Both the position numbers and the translations under genes were made by a program. The notes under the pieces are model-generated. The model searched no databases. It saw only the letters and a program-made list of their open reading frames with translations, and had not been told where the DNA came from. Positions 8,715 through 16,274 of a stretch of DNA of 64,000 nt are shown here, in pieces; position 1 is the first letter of the stretch; each line of letters begins with the position of its first letter. This DNA is from Actinomadura citrea (GTDB lineage: Bacteria > Actinomycetota > Actinomycetes > Streptosporangiales > Streptosporangiaceae), in NCBI RefSeq assembly GCF_013409045.1, contig NZ_JACCBT010000001.1, positions 5,332,001-5,396,000 on the forward strand, in the 5' to 3' direction.

Positions 8715-9401
8715 GTGAAGATCACATTGCCGGCTGTGGAGTTGGCCGTTCGGGAGACGGGTCAGGGGCATCCGGTCGTTCTGCTGCACGGGTTCATCTC
8801 CGGTGCTGCGACCTGGGACGGCTTCGCCGTCGAACTCGCGGCTCGTGGGATGCGCGTGATCGCGGTTGAGCAGCGGGGTCACGGAGAGAGTTCTCGCCCG
8901 GGCGTGTACTCGCTGGAGGCCCTGCGTGATGACGTCCTCGGAGTTCTGGACCGACTGGGCCTGGAGCGGGTCGACCTCGTAGGACACTCGATGGGCGGAG
9001 CGGTCGCGCTGCTCACCGCCGCTCACCGTCCGGCCGCGGTCCGCAGGCTGGTGATCGAGGACACCCCGGCGCTGGGCGGCATGCCGCCGGCGGCACCCGG
9101 CGAACCGGACCCGACCGAGCCCGAACACGACCCCGGCTTCGACTGGCGGATGATCACTCCGATCCTGGACGCCTTCCGCGCGCCCTCGCCCGGCTTCGCG
9201 GACCTGCTGAAGCGTATCGACGCACCCACACTGCTGCTTTGGGGCGGCGCTGCCAGCCATGTCACCCGAGAGCACATCGACCTGATGGCAGGAGCCATCC
9301 CCGACTGCAGCGTCACCGAGATCCCGGTCGGCCACCGTATCCACAGCCTCGCCCCCAGCGAGTTCGCCGCCGAGGTCCTGCCTTTCCTGTGCGACGGCTG
9401 A
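8715..9401 (+). CDS. Alpha/beta-fold hydrolase
   Basis: A 228-residue hydrolase: VVLLHGFISGAATW (oxyanion motif), AVEQRGHGESSRP, the nucleophile elbow VGHSMGGA, an Asp in RIDAPTLLLWGGA and the His in VGHRIHSL. It is shorter than typical members because the cap region is small (about PALGGMPPAAPGEPDPTEPEHD). GTG at 8715 has no SD. TTATCCT six to seven bases upstream could be a -10, so leaderless translation is possible. It stands alone between a terminator and a debris region. Substrate unknown. Confidence 0.87.
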   Translation: MKITLPAVELAVRETGQGHPVVLLHGFISGAATWDGFAVELAARGMRVIAVEQRGHGESSRPGVYSLEALRDDVLGVLDRLGLERVDLVGHSMGGAVALLTAAHRPAAVRRLVIEDTPALGGMPPAAPGEPDPTEPEHDPGFDWRMITPILDAFRAPSPGFADLLKRIDAPTLLLWGGAASHVTREHIDLMAGAIPDCSVTEIPVGHRIHSLAPSEFAAEVLPFLCDG

Positions 9402-9454
9402 CCGCCGCACCAGCTGCCAGGATGCGCTGGCGTCGCTCACTTGGACGAGGGCGT

Positions 9455-9592
9455 CTATGGGCGGGCGTCGTGCTCCGCATCCTCCCGCGGGGAGGGCGCG
9501 GCGCTGCGGGTGCGGCGTAGCCGGGCGCGCAGCGCCTCGATGACGAGCTCGTCCGGGTCTTCCGGGTCAACCTCGTCCGGTCCGAACAGCAC
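9455..9592 (-). pseudogene. Short coding-like fragment, possible gene remnant
   Basis: Forty-five sense codons with strong G/C third positions. The product is acidic then basic, with LFGPDEVDPEDPDEL followed by a probable helix VIEALRARLRRTR, ending in DARP before the stop at 9455. A GTG at 9592 has no SD and an in-frame stop lies four codons further upstream. It could be a very small gene, but a truncated C-terminus is more likely. The family is not recognised. Confidence 0.3.
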
Positions 9593-9700
9593 GGAGTGTC
9601 GTAGTCATGTCGGCAGCTCACACGAAGGACAGCTCCGCACGCCGGACGCCGCACCGGTGGCCGCGGCAACGCCTGTGGCTGTACGCGGGCGCGGGCGATC

Positions 9701-9937
9701 ATGGTCTTCCCGTCCGCGTGGGACGAGTACCTGCTGGCCGGTCTGCTCTCCAACGGGAACCCGGAGGTCGCGCCGGTCACCGTGGCGATCGCCAACTTCG
9801 CCGGCTCCCAGCCGCACCAGGTCCCCTACACAGCGATCATGGCGGCCGGGGCGATCGTGACCGTCCCCCTGATGCTCACCGTGCTGGTGTTCCAGCGGCG
9901 CATCGTCGCCGGGCTCACCGCAGGCGCCTTCAAGTGA
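9701..9937 (+). pseudogene. Truncated MalG-type sugar ABC permease (C-terminus only)
   Basis: 78 residues matching the last quarter of carbohydrate permeases of the MalG/binding-protein-dependent family: the conserved AWDEYLLA (family AWNEF.. motif), a helix MAAGAIVTVPLMLTVLVFQ, then the typical ending RRIVAGLTAGAFK. Full-length members are about 280 residues. The upstream frame shows no trace of the remaining helices and no ATPase, partner permease or binding protein is nearby. I read it as the remnant of a deleted importer. Confidence 0.7.
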
Positions 9938-10137
9938 CCGCGGCCCGGCGGCCGGGGTCGGCCTGCAAAGGCGGGCGTTTCCAGGGCTGGTGCGGCCACT
10001 GCGCTGATCACGGCTGGGGCGCCGGCTGCCGGGCTTTGCGGTGCACCACCAGGTCGAAGGACGCCGAGGTGGTCTCCTCTGGTGGGTAGGTGGCGGCTTT
10101 CCTCCGCTCGGGCGATGCTTCCAAGTAGGGAGGCCAC

Positions 10138-11094
10138 ATGCGGGCAGTCGTCTACGACAGGTACGGCTCGACGGATTCACTACGGGTGGAGGACGTCCCG
10201 ACGCCGTCGCCGGCTCCGAAGCAGGTCCTCGTACGCGTGGTGGCGACGTCGATCAATCTGTCGGACTGGGAGACCTTGCGCGGCGCTCCGTTGTACTCGC
10301 GGATCGGTGGACTGCGGAGGCCGGCGCGCAGGACGCTCGGCTCGGACATCGCCGGGCGGGTGGAGGGCGTGGGCTCGGAGGTGTCCCGCTTCCGCGCGGG
10401 AGACGAGGTGTACGGCGACAACCTCGATCTGAAGGGTGGCTTCGCCGAGTTCGCGGTGGCGCCCGAGTCGGCCCTCGCCCACAAGCCGAAGCGTCTGACC
10501 TTCGCCGAGGCGTCGACGATTCCGCAGGCGGGCGCGATCGCGCTGCAGGGGACGGCCCCCGCCGGTGAGGGGCGCCGGATACTGATCAATGGGGCCGGCG
10601 GCGGCTCGGGATCGTTCGCGATCCAGTTGGCCAAACGCGCCGGCGCCCATGTGACCGGTGTCGACAACGCCGGCAAGCTCGACTTCATGCGGTCGCTGGG
10701 CGCCGACGAGGTGATCGACTACCGGAGGCGGGACTTCACCCGGACCGGCGAGCGGTACGACCTCGTGCTCGATCTCGTCGCCTCCCGCTCACCGCTCGCC
10801 TGCGGGCGTGCGTTGGCTCGCGGCGGCCGGTACTGGTGCGTGGGCGGCTCCGTGCCGGTCCTGCTCGGCATGGCGACGACCGGCTCGATCGCCGGCCGGC
10901 TCGCCGGGCGGAGAATGGGAGTTCTCGTGGTGCGTCCGGGCCCCGCGAGGTTCGGGCCGCTCGCCGACCTCTGCGTCGCCGGCGAGGTGGCCATCCATAT
11001 CGACCGCACCTTCGCGCTCGACGACGTGCCCGAGGCGCTGCGCCACGTCGGCGAAGGACACGCCCACGGCAAGACCGTCGTGACGATCCCCTGA
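10138..11094 (+). CDS. MDR-family NAD(P)H-dependent oxidoreductase (quinone reductase-like)
   Basis: A 318-residue zinc-free medium-chain dehydrogenase/reductase. The GroES-like N-terminal half has VLVRVVATSINLSDWETLRG and GSDIAGRVEGVGSEVSRFRAGDEVYG. The Rossmann half has the nucleotide-binding run INGAGGGSGSFAIQLAKRAGAHVTGV, then KLDFMRSLGADEVIDYRRRDF. No zinc-binding Cys set is seen. Such enzymes reduce quinones or enones with NADPH. GGGAGG lies seven bases before the ATG. It is monocistronic and ends at a strong terminator shared with the convergent gene. Confidence 0.9.
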   Translation: MRAVVYDRYGSTDSLRVEDVPTPSPAPKQVLVRVVATSINLSDWETLRGAPLYSRIGGLRRPARRTLGSDIAGRVEGVGSEVSRFRAGDEVYGDNLDLKGGFAEFAVAPESALAHKPKRLTFAEASTIPQAGAIALQGTAPAGEGRRILINGAGGGSGSFAIQLAKRAGAHVTGVDNAGKLDFMRSLGADEVIDYRRRDFTRTGERYDLVLDLVASRSPLACGRALARGGRYWCVGGSVPVLLGMATTGSIAGRLAGRRMGVLVVRPGPARFGPLADLCVAGEVAIHIDRTFALDDVPEALRHVGEGHAHGKTVVTIP

Positions 11095-11119
11095 CACAGG
11101 GACGGCCGAGACACGTTGT

Positions 11120-11163
11120 GGCCCGTGCCGCTCGGCTCGTCGGCCGAGTGAGCGGCACGGGCC
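11120..11163. terminator. Bidirectional terminator hairpin between convergent genes
   Basis: GGCCCGTGCCGCTC (11120-11133) pairs perfectly with GAGCGGCACGGGCC (11150-11163), and the loop contains a further CTCGGC/GCCGAG pair. It lies between the stops of the plus-strand oxidoreductase (11094) and the minus-strand DapA-like gene (11167). Confidence 0.85.
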
Positions 11164-11166
11164 GTT

Positions 11167-12096
11167 CTAGGCGGACGCCGTCGCCGGGTCGTCCAGGAGC
11201 GGGTGCGATTCGAGCCGCGCGAGCAGGCTTCGCAGCTCGCCGGTCTCCTCGTCGGGCAGCGGCTGGAGCGGTGCCCGAGGCCGGCCGGTGTCCCGGGACT
11301 GGATCTCCAGTCCGGCCTTGATCGTCCGGGGAAGGCCGTGGGCGACGATGAACTTCAGGAACGGCAGGAGTTCGGCCAGGACCATGTCGGCCCGCTCGTG
11401 CCGCTCGCCCGTCGCCGCGGCGTGCAGCTCCAGGCACCAGCGCGGGACCAGGCAGGGCGCTGCCGTGCACCACCCGGCGGCGCCGGACCGGAACGCCTCC
11501 AGCGCCAGCGGGTTGCTCCCGTTGTAGACCGACAGCGCACCGTCCGAGAGCTCGCGAATGGCGCGGAAGCGCGCGGCGTCGCCGGAGCTCTCCTTGACCA
11601 TGGTGAGGTTGGGGATCCGCCGGGCGAGGGCGACCACCGACTCCGGGGTCAGGTCCGTGCCGCTCGTGCCGGGGTTGTTGTAGAGCATCATCGGCAGGTC
11701 GGTGGCCTCGGCCACCGTGGCGAAGTGCCGCATGAGCTCGGCCTCGGTCAGCTTCCAGTACACCAGCGGAAGCACCATGATCGCTGTGGCCCCGTGCCGG
11801 GCGGCCACGCGGGCCCGGCGGACCGTCGCGTCCGTGCTCCAGTGCGAGACGCCGACCAGCGTGGGGACGCGGCCCGCGACGGTCCGCAGCGTGGTCTCGC
11901 AGACGGCGTCCCACTCGCGCTCGCGGAGGTAGGCGGTCTCGCCGGTACTGCCCAGCGGGGCGATGCCGTGGCTCCCGGCGTCCACCAGCTCTTCGGTGAG
12001 CCGCCGCAGGGCGGCCAGGTCGACGTCGCCGGTGCCGCGGTCGAACGGGGTGACGGGGTAGGCGATGGCCCCGCTCAGGGGCGGGTTCGCCGTCAC
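11167..12096 (-). CDS. Dihydrodipicolinate synthase/N-acetylneuraminate lyase (DapA/NanA) family aldolase
   Basis: A 309-residue class I aldolase-type TIM barrel. It has the PVTPFD opening, GSTGE at 50-53, the active-site Tyr at about 139 (PMMLYNNPG) and the Schiff-base Lys at about 168 (LTMVKESSGD). The family makes or breaks C-C bonds beside pyruvate or a related 2-oxo acid. The gene overlaps the class II aldolase gene by four bases (GTGA), so the two are co-translated. It is unlikely to be the housekeeping dapA, given this partner and the regulator next door; a sugar-acid or keto-acid catabolic role is a better guess. Confidence 0.88.
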   Translation of the reverse strand: MTANPPLSGAIAYPVTPFDRGTGDVDLAALRRLTEELVDAGSHGIAPLGSTGETAYLREREWDAVCETTLRTVAGRVPTLVGVSHWSTDATVRRARVAARHGATAIMVLPLVYWKLTEAELMRHFATVAEATDLPMMLYNNPGTSGTDLTPESVVALARRIPNLTMVKESSGDAARFRAIRELSDGALSVYNGSNPLALEAFRSGAAGWCTAAPCLVPRWCLELHAAATGERHERADMVLAELLPFLKFIVAHGLPRTIKAGLEIQSRDTGRPRAPLQPLPDEETGELRSLLARLESHPLLDDPATASA

Positions 12097-12890
12097 AGCC
12101 GCACCTCGCCCGTGACGCAGTCGGGGTGGTCGCGCAGGGCTCTGCGCGCGTAGTACGCGAAGTTGGCCTTGTTGCGCCGGTCCGTCGACGTCCAGTCGTG
12201 GGCCTCGCGGGCCAGGGCCGGGTCCAGGGGCTGGACGGTGCCCGCCGCCATGGCGAGGAGCTGCAGCCGCGCGGCGCGCTCGATGAGCATCGCCAGGGTG
12301 CACGCCTCCTCGATCGTGCCACCGGTGACGAGCTGCCCGTGATGCGCGAGCAGGATGGCGCGCTTGTCCCCCAGGGCTGCGGAGATGATCTCGCCCTCCT
12401 CGTTGCCGACGGGGATACCGGGCCAGTCCTTGAGGAAGGCGCAGTCGTCGTACAGCGGAGTGGTGTCCATCTGGGAGACCACGAGGGGGACTTCCAGCAT
12501 CGCGAGCGCCGCGGTGTGCAGCGAGTGCGTGTGGATGATGCAGTTGACGTCCTCCCGGACCCGGTAGATCCAGGAGTGGAAACGGTTCGCGGGGTTGGGC
12601 ATGCCCTCGCCCTCCAGTACCTGGAGGTCCTCGTCCACCAGCAGGAGGTTGTCCTCGGTGATCTCGTCGAAGCCGAGCCCCAGCCGCTGGGTGAGGTAGG
12701 TGCCCGGCTCCCGCCCGCGGGCACTGATCTGCCCGGCGAGGCCCGAGTCGTGCCCGCCGTCGAACGCGATCCGGCAGGTCAGGGCCAGCTTCTGCCGCGT
12801 GGTGAGCCCTGAGTCGCCGAAGTGGTCGCCCATCTGCCGCTGGGCGCGCTCGACGAGCACGTCCTTGGAGTCCTGCAGCGTCTTCGCCAT
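12093..12890 (-). CDS. Class II aldolase/adducin-family protein
   Basis: A 265-residue zinc-dependent aldolase/epimerase-fold protein. Metal-binding His residues are seen in CIIHTHSLH (H120 and H122) and LLAHHGQL (about 183-184), with SARG.EPGTYLTQ near the N-terminus and the GEGMPNP turn. Relatives cleave fuculose- or ribulose-phosphates or act as decarboxylases/dehydratases of keto acids. The ATG at 12890 has GGAGG four bases upstream. It is first in a two-gene operon with the DapA-like gene. A palindrome-rich region separates it from the divergent XRE-cupin regulator, which probably controls it. Confidence 0.87.
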   Translation of the reverse strand: MAKTLQDSKDVLVERAQRQMGDHFGDSGLTTRQKLALTCRIAFDGGHDSGLAGQISARGREPGTYLTQRLGLGFDEITEDNLLLVDEDLQVLEGEGMPNPANRFHSWIYRVREDVNCIIHTHSLHTAALAMLEVPLVVSQMDTTPLYDDCAFLKDWPGIPVGNEEGEIISAALGDKRAILLAHHGQLVTGGTIEEACTLAMLIERAARLQLLAMAAGTVQPLDPALAREAHDWTSTDRRNKANFAYYARRALRDHPDCVTGEVRL

Positions 12891-12954
12891 GCCTCCTCCA
12901 TCTCGGGGGCCGGTCCGTCCGGTCTCGGTGACCGCGGGCGACACCCGGGGAAAC

Positions 12955-12992
12955 AAAGTTAACTTTAGGACACCTTGTGTCATGCGACAAGG
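12955..12992. promoter_or_regulatory. Two palindromic operator candidates in divergent promoter region
   Basis: AAAGTTAACTTT (12955-12966) is a perfect 12-bp palindrome, rare in this GC-rich DNA. Six bases on, CCTTGTGTCATGCGACAAGG (12973-12992) is a 20-bp palindrome perfect except for two positions either side of the CATG centre. They lie between the aldolase operon (start 12890, minus) and the XRE-cupin gene (start 13112, plus). Confidence 0.6.
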
Positions 12993-13111
12993 AGCCGACG
13001 CGAGCGCGGTCCCTCCGGGAGGGACGCGCAGGGCTCACCTGGGCCCACCGGGGGACATACTGGGATTTCCGGCTGACAACGTGGCTGGGGGACGCGGGAA
13101 GGAAGAACTCA

Positions 13112-13684
13112 GTGATCAACCGGGTGCGCCGGCTGCGCAAGGAGCGGCTGATGACGCTGGAGGTACTGGCCGAGCGCTCCGGCGTCACGAAGAGCTATCT
13201 CTCCAAGGTCGAGCGCGGGCGGAGCATCCCGTCGATCGCCGTCTGCGTCTCGCTCGCCAAGGCCCTGGACGTCCCGCTCGACACGCTCTTCGCCGAGGCC
13301 ACGGAACTGACCGAGGTCACCGTCACCCGGGCCGGAGAGCGGCCTCCGCTCACCTCGGGCGACGAGACCGCCTCCCGCTACGAAGGCATTGCGCTGGACG
13401 CCAGCGCCAAGCGAATGACGCCGTTCATGCTCTACCCGCCGCACGACACCGGTCCGCTTCCCTTCCGGGACCATCCGGGAGAGGAGTTCCTCTTCGTCCA
13501 CCAGGGACGCGCCGAACTCATTCTCCCGTCCCAGACCATCGAACTCGATGCCGGAGACGCCGCCTATTTCAAGGCCACGACCCCCCACAAATGCCGCTCC
13601 CTGAGCAAGGATCGCGCCAGTCTCCTGCTCATGGTCTGCGACGACCGGGACGCAGATCAGATGCCTCATCCGCACCTCCCCTAG
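13112..13684 (+). CDS. XRE-family regulator with C-terminal cupin sensor domain
   Basis: A 190-residue two-domain regulator. Residues about 1-60 form an XRE helix-turn-helix (TLEVLAERSGVTKSYLSKVERGRSIPSIA). Residues about 80-180 form a cupin beta-barrel with HPGEEFLFVHQGRAEL and DAGDAAYFKATTPHKC, a likely small-ligand pocket. The PuuR/SutR/GvcR-like group uses this layout to repress catabolic operons until a metabolite binds. The start is GTG 13112 with GAAGGAAG upstream; a longer frame reaching back to 12977 would run through the operators and is rejected. It is divergent from the aldolase pair, its probable target. Confidence 0.88.
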   Translation: MINRVRRLRKERLMTLEVLAERSGVTKSYLSKVERGRSIPSIAVCVSLAKALDVPLDTLFAEATELTEVTVTRAGERPPLTSGDETASRYEGIALDASAKRMTPFMLYPPHDTGPLPFRDHPGEEFLFVHQGRAELILPSQTIELDAGDAAYFKATTPHKCRSLSKDRASLLLMVCDDRDADQMPHPHLP

Positions 13685-13722
13685 GGCCACGGCCGAGTTC
13701 CGGAACTGTGAAAGAGTGAGTC

Positions 13723-14121
13723 ATGCCCTTGAGAACGCACGAGCTCAGGACTTCGATCGCCGTGTCCGACATACAGAAGGCGGCCGAGTTCTACGAAGGC
13801 AGGCTGGGCCTGCCGGTGCTGCATTCGGGCCCCAGCGCTCACATCACCGGGGGCAGCCGCGTCTACGGTTCTGGCGGTGGGCCGGCGCTGAACGTGTACC
13901 AGTCGGTCACCGCCGGGAAGACCCCGGCCACACTGGCGACGTGGTACGTCGACGACATCGACCAGATCGTGGACGAACTCACCTCGTCCGGCGTCGAGTT
14001 CGTCCGCTACGACCAGTACGAACACGATGCCAAGGGGATCACCGCTCGGGCCGGCGGCGGGCGTATCGCCTGGTTCCAGGACCCGGACGGCAACACCTTC
14101 GCCATCGAAGCCGACATCTGA
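13723..14121 (+). CDS. VOC-superfamily (glyoxalase/bleomycin-resistance fold) protein
   Basis: A 132-residue single vicinal-oxygen-chelate protein. The opening TSIAVSDIQKAAEFYEGRLGLPVL and the closing WFQDPDGNTFAIE, which carries the usual metal-ligand Glu near the end, are typical of the fold; a first ligand His is not obvious in the N-terminal strand. Such proteins may be isomerases, dioxygenases or drug binders. The SD is weak. It starts 38 bases after the XRE-cupin stop and could share its transcript. Confidence 0.83.
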   Translation: MPLRTHELRTSIAVSDIQKAAEFYEGRLGLPVLHSGPSAHITGGSRVYGSGGGPALNVYQSVTAGKTPATLATWYVDDIDQIVDELTSSGVEFVRYDQYEHDAKGITARAGGGRIAWFQDPDGNTFAIEADI

Positions 14122-14151
14122 TTTCCTGTCGGGGATGCGGCGCCGCCGGTG

Positions 14152-14215
14152 CCAGGCATATCAGGGTATGCGCATGTCAGGATTCGACTGGGACATGCAC
14201 GTATCAATGCCCTGG
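14152..14215. terminator. Long imperfect hairpin after the VOC gene
   Basis: Inner arms GCATGTC (14172-14178) and GACATGC (14192-14198) pair perfectly. Outer arms CCAGGCAT (14152-14159) and ATGCCCTGG (14207-14215) pair with one bulge, and about 11 of 14 intervening bases are also complementary. The position 30 bases after the VOC stop suits a terminator. Confidence 0.55.
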
Positions 14216-14221
14216 TTGTGT

Positions 14222-14339
14222 AGGGCGTGTCGGGGTTGAACAGGGCGTAGGAGTACGAACAACAGGGATTGTGACGTTCCCCCTCGTTCGCATAGTCGGC
14301 ACCGAACAGCGCCTCGACGCCGACCGCCTCGTACGTCAT
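14222..14339 (-). CDS. Possible small ORF with a Cys/Tyr-rich end (unrecognised)
   Basis: An ATG at 14339 has AGGAA five bases upstream and opens a frame with good actinomycete codon use for about 39 codons: MTYEAVGVEALFGADYANEG, then about ERHNPCCSYSYALFNPDTPY. After that the G/C third-position bias fades, although the frame stays open to 14007, overlapping the VOC gene antisense. The true end is therefore unclear. The leader-plus-Cys/Tyr-rich tail recalls a ribosomal peptide precursor, but no modifying enzyme is nearby and a decayed gene start is equally possible. Confidence 0.3.
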
Positions 14340-14425
14340 GACAGTTCCTGTGATCGATGACCTCGGTCGATCGAGCATCGGATGCGCTGTGGCCCGACCT
14401 CGCACAACGCGCGTTCGCAGGCTGC

Positions 14426-15004
14426 TCAGCGCGGCCGGACTCCGTCGATGGCGATCGCCAGCAGGTGGTCCGCCTCGGAGGGGCCGTCGGCTTCGTGCTC
14501 GCTGGCCAGGGAGATGGCGCCGACGAGTTTCAGCAGATGGACGATGGTGATCTCAGGGCGCACGGCGTTGGCCGCCTGGGCGCGGGTGAGGAGTTGCGCG
14601 CCCGCGTTGACCACCATGTCGTGACAGGTGCCGCCGAGTGTCGGGTCGCCACCGTGGCGCGTCAGTGACGTGCTCAGTCCGCGGTTGGCCGCGGCGTGGA
14701 CGCCGACGGCGCGGAGCCAGGTGAACAGCGCTTCTCCCGGATCGGCGGCGGTGACCAGGGCGTCGGCCTGGGCGCAGAGCGCCGCGACCCGGTCCTTGAA
14801 GACCGCTTCCAGGAGCGCCCACCGCGTGGGGAAGTGCCGGTGCAGGGTGGCCGAGCCGACTCCGGCCCGGCGGGCGATCTCCTCCAGGGACGCCTCGGCG
14901 CCGCGCTCGGCGATGAGGGCCTCCGCGGCGGCCACGATCCGGCCGACGTTGCGGCGGGCGTCGGCACGCATCTGCTGCCCGGGTGGCGTGTCGGCGTCGG
15001 CCAT
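14426..15004 (-). CDS. TetR-family transcriptional regulator
   Basis: A 192-residue TetR regulator. The N-terminal helix-turn-helix spans about residues 17-63 (IVAAAEALIAERGAEASLEEIARRAGVGSATLHRHFPTRWALLEAVF). The C-terminal ligand domain has LTRHGGDP and a helical end. It is divergent from the NmrA-type reductase at 15126. The 15-bp operator pair between them (15030-15078) strongly suggests that it represses both itself and that gene, as in many actinobacterial TetR/oxidoreductase pairs. Confidence 0.92.
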   Translation of the reverse strand: MADADTPPGQQMRADARRNVGRIVAAAEALIAERGAEASLEEIARRAGVGSATLHRHFPTRWALLEAVFKDRVAALCAQADALVTAADPGEALFTWLRAVGVHAAANRGLSTSLTRHGGDPTLGGTCHDMVVNAGAQLLTRAQAANAVRPEITIVHLLKLVGAISLASEHEADGPSEADHLLAIAIDGVRPR

Positions 15005-15029
15005 GAGCGGCTCCTGACTGCTTGCTAAA

Positions 15030-15078
15030 CGGGGTGGCCCCCCATATCGTAGCGGCCACTAACTGGGGTGGCACCCCA
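15030..15078. promoter_or_regulatory. Duplicated TetR operator
   Basis: TGGGGTGGCACCCCA (15064-15078) is a perfect 15-bp inverted repeat. A second copy, CGGGGTGGCCCCCCA (15030-15044), matches it at 13 of 15 positions, centre-to-centre 34 bases away. Both lie between the divergent starts of the TetR gene (15004) and the NmrA-type gene (15126). Confidence 0.75.
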
Positions 15079-15125
15079 CTTGTGGGATGGGACGCCCTTC
15101 TGCGGCTTCACCTGAGGAGATGACA

Positions 15126-16052
15126 GTGGCACCGACGAACAAGACGGTCGCGGTGGTAGGAGCGACCGGGTTGCAGGGAGGGGCCGTGACACGTCACCTG
15201 CTGCGCGACGGCTGGCGGGTGCGGGCGCTCACTCGCGATCCGGACGCGGCCCCTGCCCGGGCGCTGGTGCGGGCCGGTGCGCAGATCGTGCGGGCACGGA
15301 TGGAGGACGCCGGTTCCCTGGTCTCCGCGGCCGAGGGCGCATGGGGGCTGTTCAGCGTGCAGCCCACGGTCGGCTCACCGGGCACCGCACCGGACTTCAC
15401 CACCGAGGACGAGGTGCGCTGGGGCGTGCACGTCGCCGAAGCCGCGCAGGCCGCCGACGTCGGACACCTGGTGTTCACCTCGGTCGCCGGCGCGGACCGT
15501 CATCTCAGCGAGAAGGTGCCGGTGAACCTGGTCGGCAAGTGGCGGATCGAGCAGCGCATCGCCGAGCTCGGCCTCCCTGCGACGATCCTGCGGCCGGTGT
15601 CCTTCATGGAGAACTTCACCGGCGGCTATGCGCTGCGGAACGGAACCCTGACCAGCGGAGTCGCACCGGACACCGTCCAGCAGCTCATCGCCGTCGACGA
15701 CGTCGGCGCCATCGCCGCGGCGGCCTTCGCCGAGCCGCACGAGTGGATCGGCCGGGCGGTCTCCCTGGCCGCCGAGGAGCTCACCCCGGTCCAGGTCGCC
15801 GAGGCCATCGGAACGGCGCTCGGCATCCCGCTGCCGTACGTCCAGATCCCGCTCGAAACGATCCGGAACGTCAGCGAGGACTTCGCCTACGCCAACCAAT
15901 GGCTCAACGAACTCGGCTACCGGACGGACATCGCCGCCACCCGGCGCATCCACCCCGCCGCGATGGACTTCGACACCTGGCTGGAACGCACCGGCGCGAC
16001 CCAGATCGCCGCGTTCCTGAGTTCCGCGCGCACCGCCGACCAAGGCGCGTGA
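15126..16052 (+). CDS. NmrA-like NAD(P)-binding oxidoreductase (atypical SDR)
   Basis: A 308-residue NmrA/HSCARG-type Rossmann protein: VAVVGATGLQGGAV (GxxGxxG nucleotide loop), LTRDPD after the second strand, VFTSVAGAD, and ILRPVSFMENFTGGY, the family's marker region. Members bind NADP and act as redox sensors or as reductases. I start it at GTG 15126, with GAGGAG six bases upstream; ATG 15120 would touch the SD. It lies divergent to a TetR gene and downstream of its operators. Confidence 0.88.
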   Translation: MAPTNKTVAVVGATGLQGGAVTRHLLRDGWRVRALTRDPDAAPARALVRAGAQIVRARMEDAGSLVSAAEGAWGLFSVQPTVGSPGTAPDFTTEDEVRWGVHVAEAAQAADVGHLVFTSVAGADRHLSEKVPVNLVGKWRIEQRIAELGLPATILRPVSFMENFTGGYALRNGTLTSGVAPDTVQQLIAVDDVGAIAAAAFAEPHEWIGRAVSLAAEELTPVQVAEAIGTALGIPLPYVQIPLETIRNVSEDFAYANQWLNELGYRTDIAATRRIHPAAMDFDTWLERTGATQIAAFLSSARTADQGA

Positions 16053-16274
16053 GCGAGTCATCGGAGTCGAGGATCGGCCGTCGCCGCAGATCAGATCATG
16101 CCCCCGTACATGGCGCAGCACGCCGTGGCGCCGCTCGTCGACGCGCAGAACACGGTCTCGCCGTCCTCACGTGGTGGCGGGCCGCTCGGCAGGCCCTAGC
16201 GGCCGACGCCGCAGCCACCGTCGCGCCGGTCATGAGCGCCGCCGCCGGGCGTCCCGCCCGTCCTGCGGTCCGCG
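16053..16274. other. Intergenic region with a Cys-rich coding-like fragment on the minus strand
   Basis: No full gene. On the minus strand a 34-residue open run (16195 down to the stop at 16091) has no start codon at its left end and an in-frame TAG just upstream. It reads about PSGPPPREDGETVF then CASTSGATACCAMYGGMI. It could be the C-terminus of a decayed gene or of a small Cys-containing peptide. Confidence 0.3.

Larger units (their letters stand above)
9402..10137. other. Gene-poor stretch with decayed gene fragments
   Basis: No complete gene is supported here. It holds a 46-codon open fragment on the minus strand (9455-9592) and a sugar-permease C-terminus on the plus strand (9701-9937). 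On the minus strand near 10020-10138 there is a further coding-looking run reading about TYPPEETTSASFDLVVHRKA before a stop. The pieces are in different orientations and look like the remains of an old rearrangement. Confidence 0.6.

Noticed and set aside
11167..12096. Housekeeping dapA
   Set aside because: It is coupled to a class II aldolase and a catabolic-type regulator, and no lysine-pathway gene is near.
11167..13188. A 673-codon minus-strand frame suggesting an aldolase fused to an upstream domain
   Set aside because: The upstream part is the wrong frame of the class II aldolase gene; the real start is GTG 12096 in a four-base overlap.
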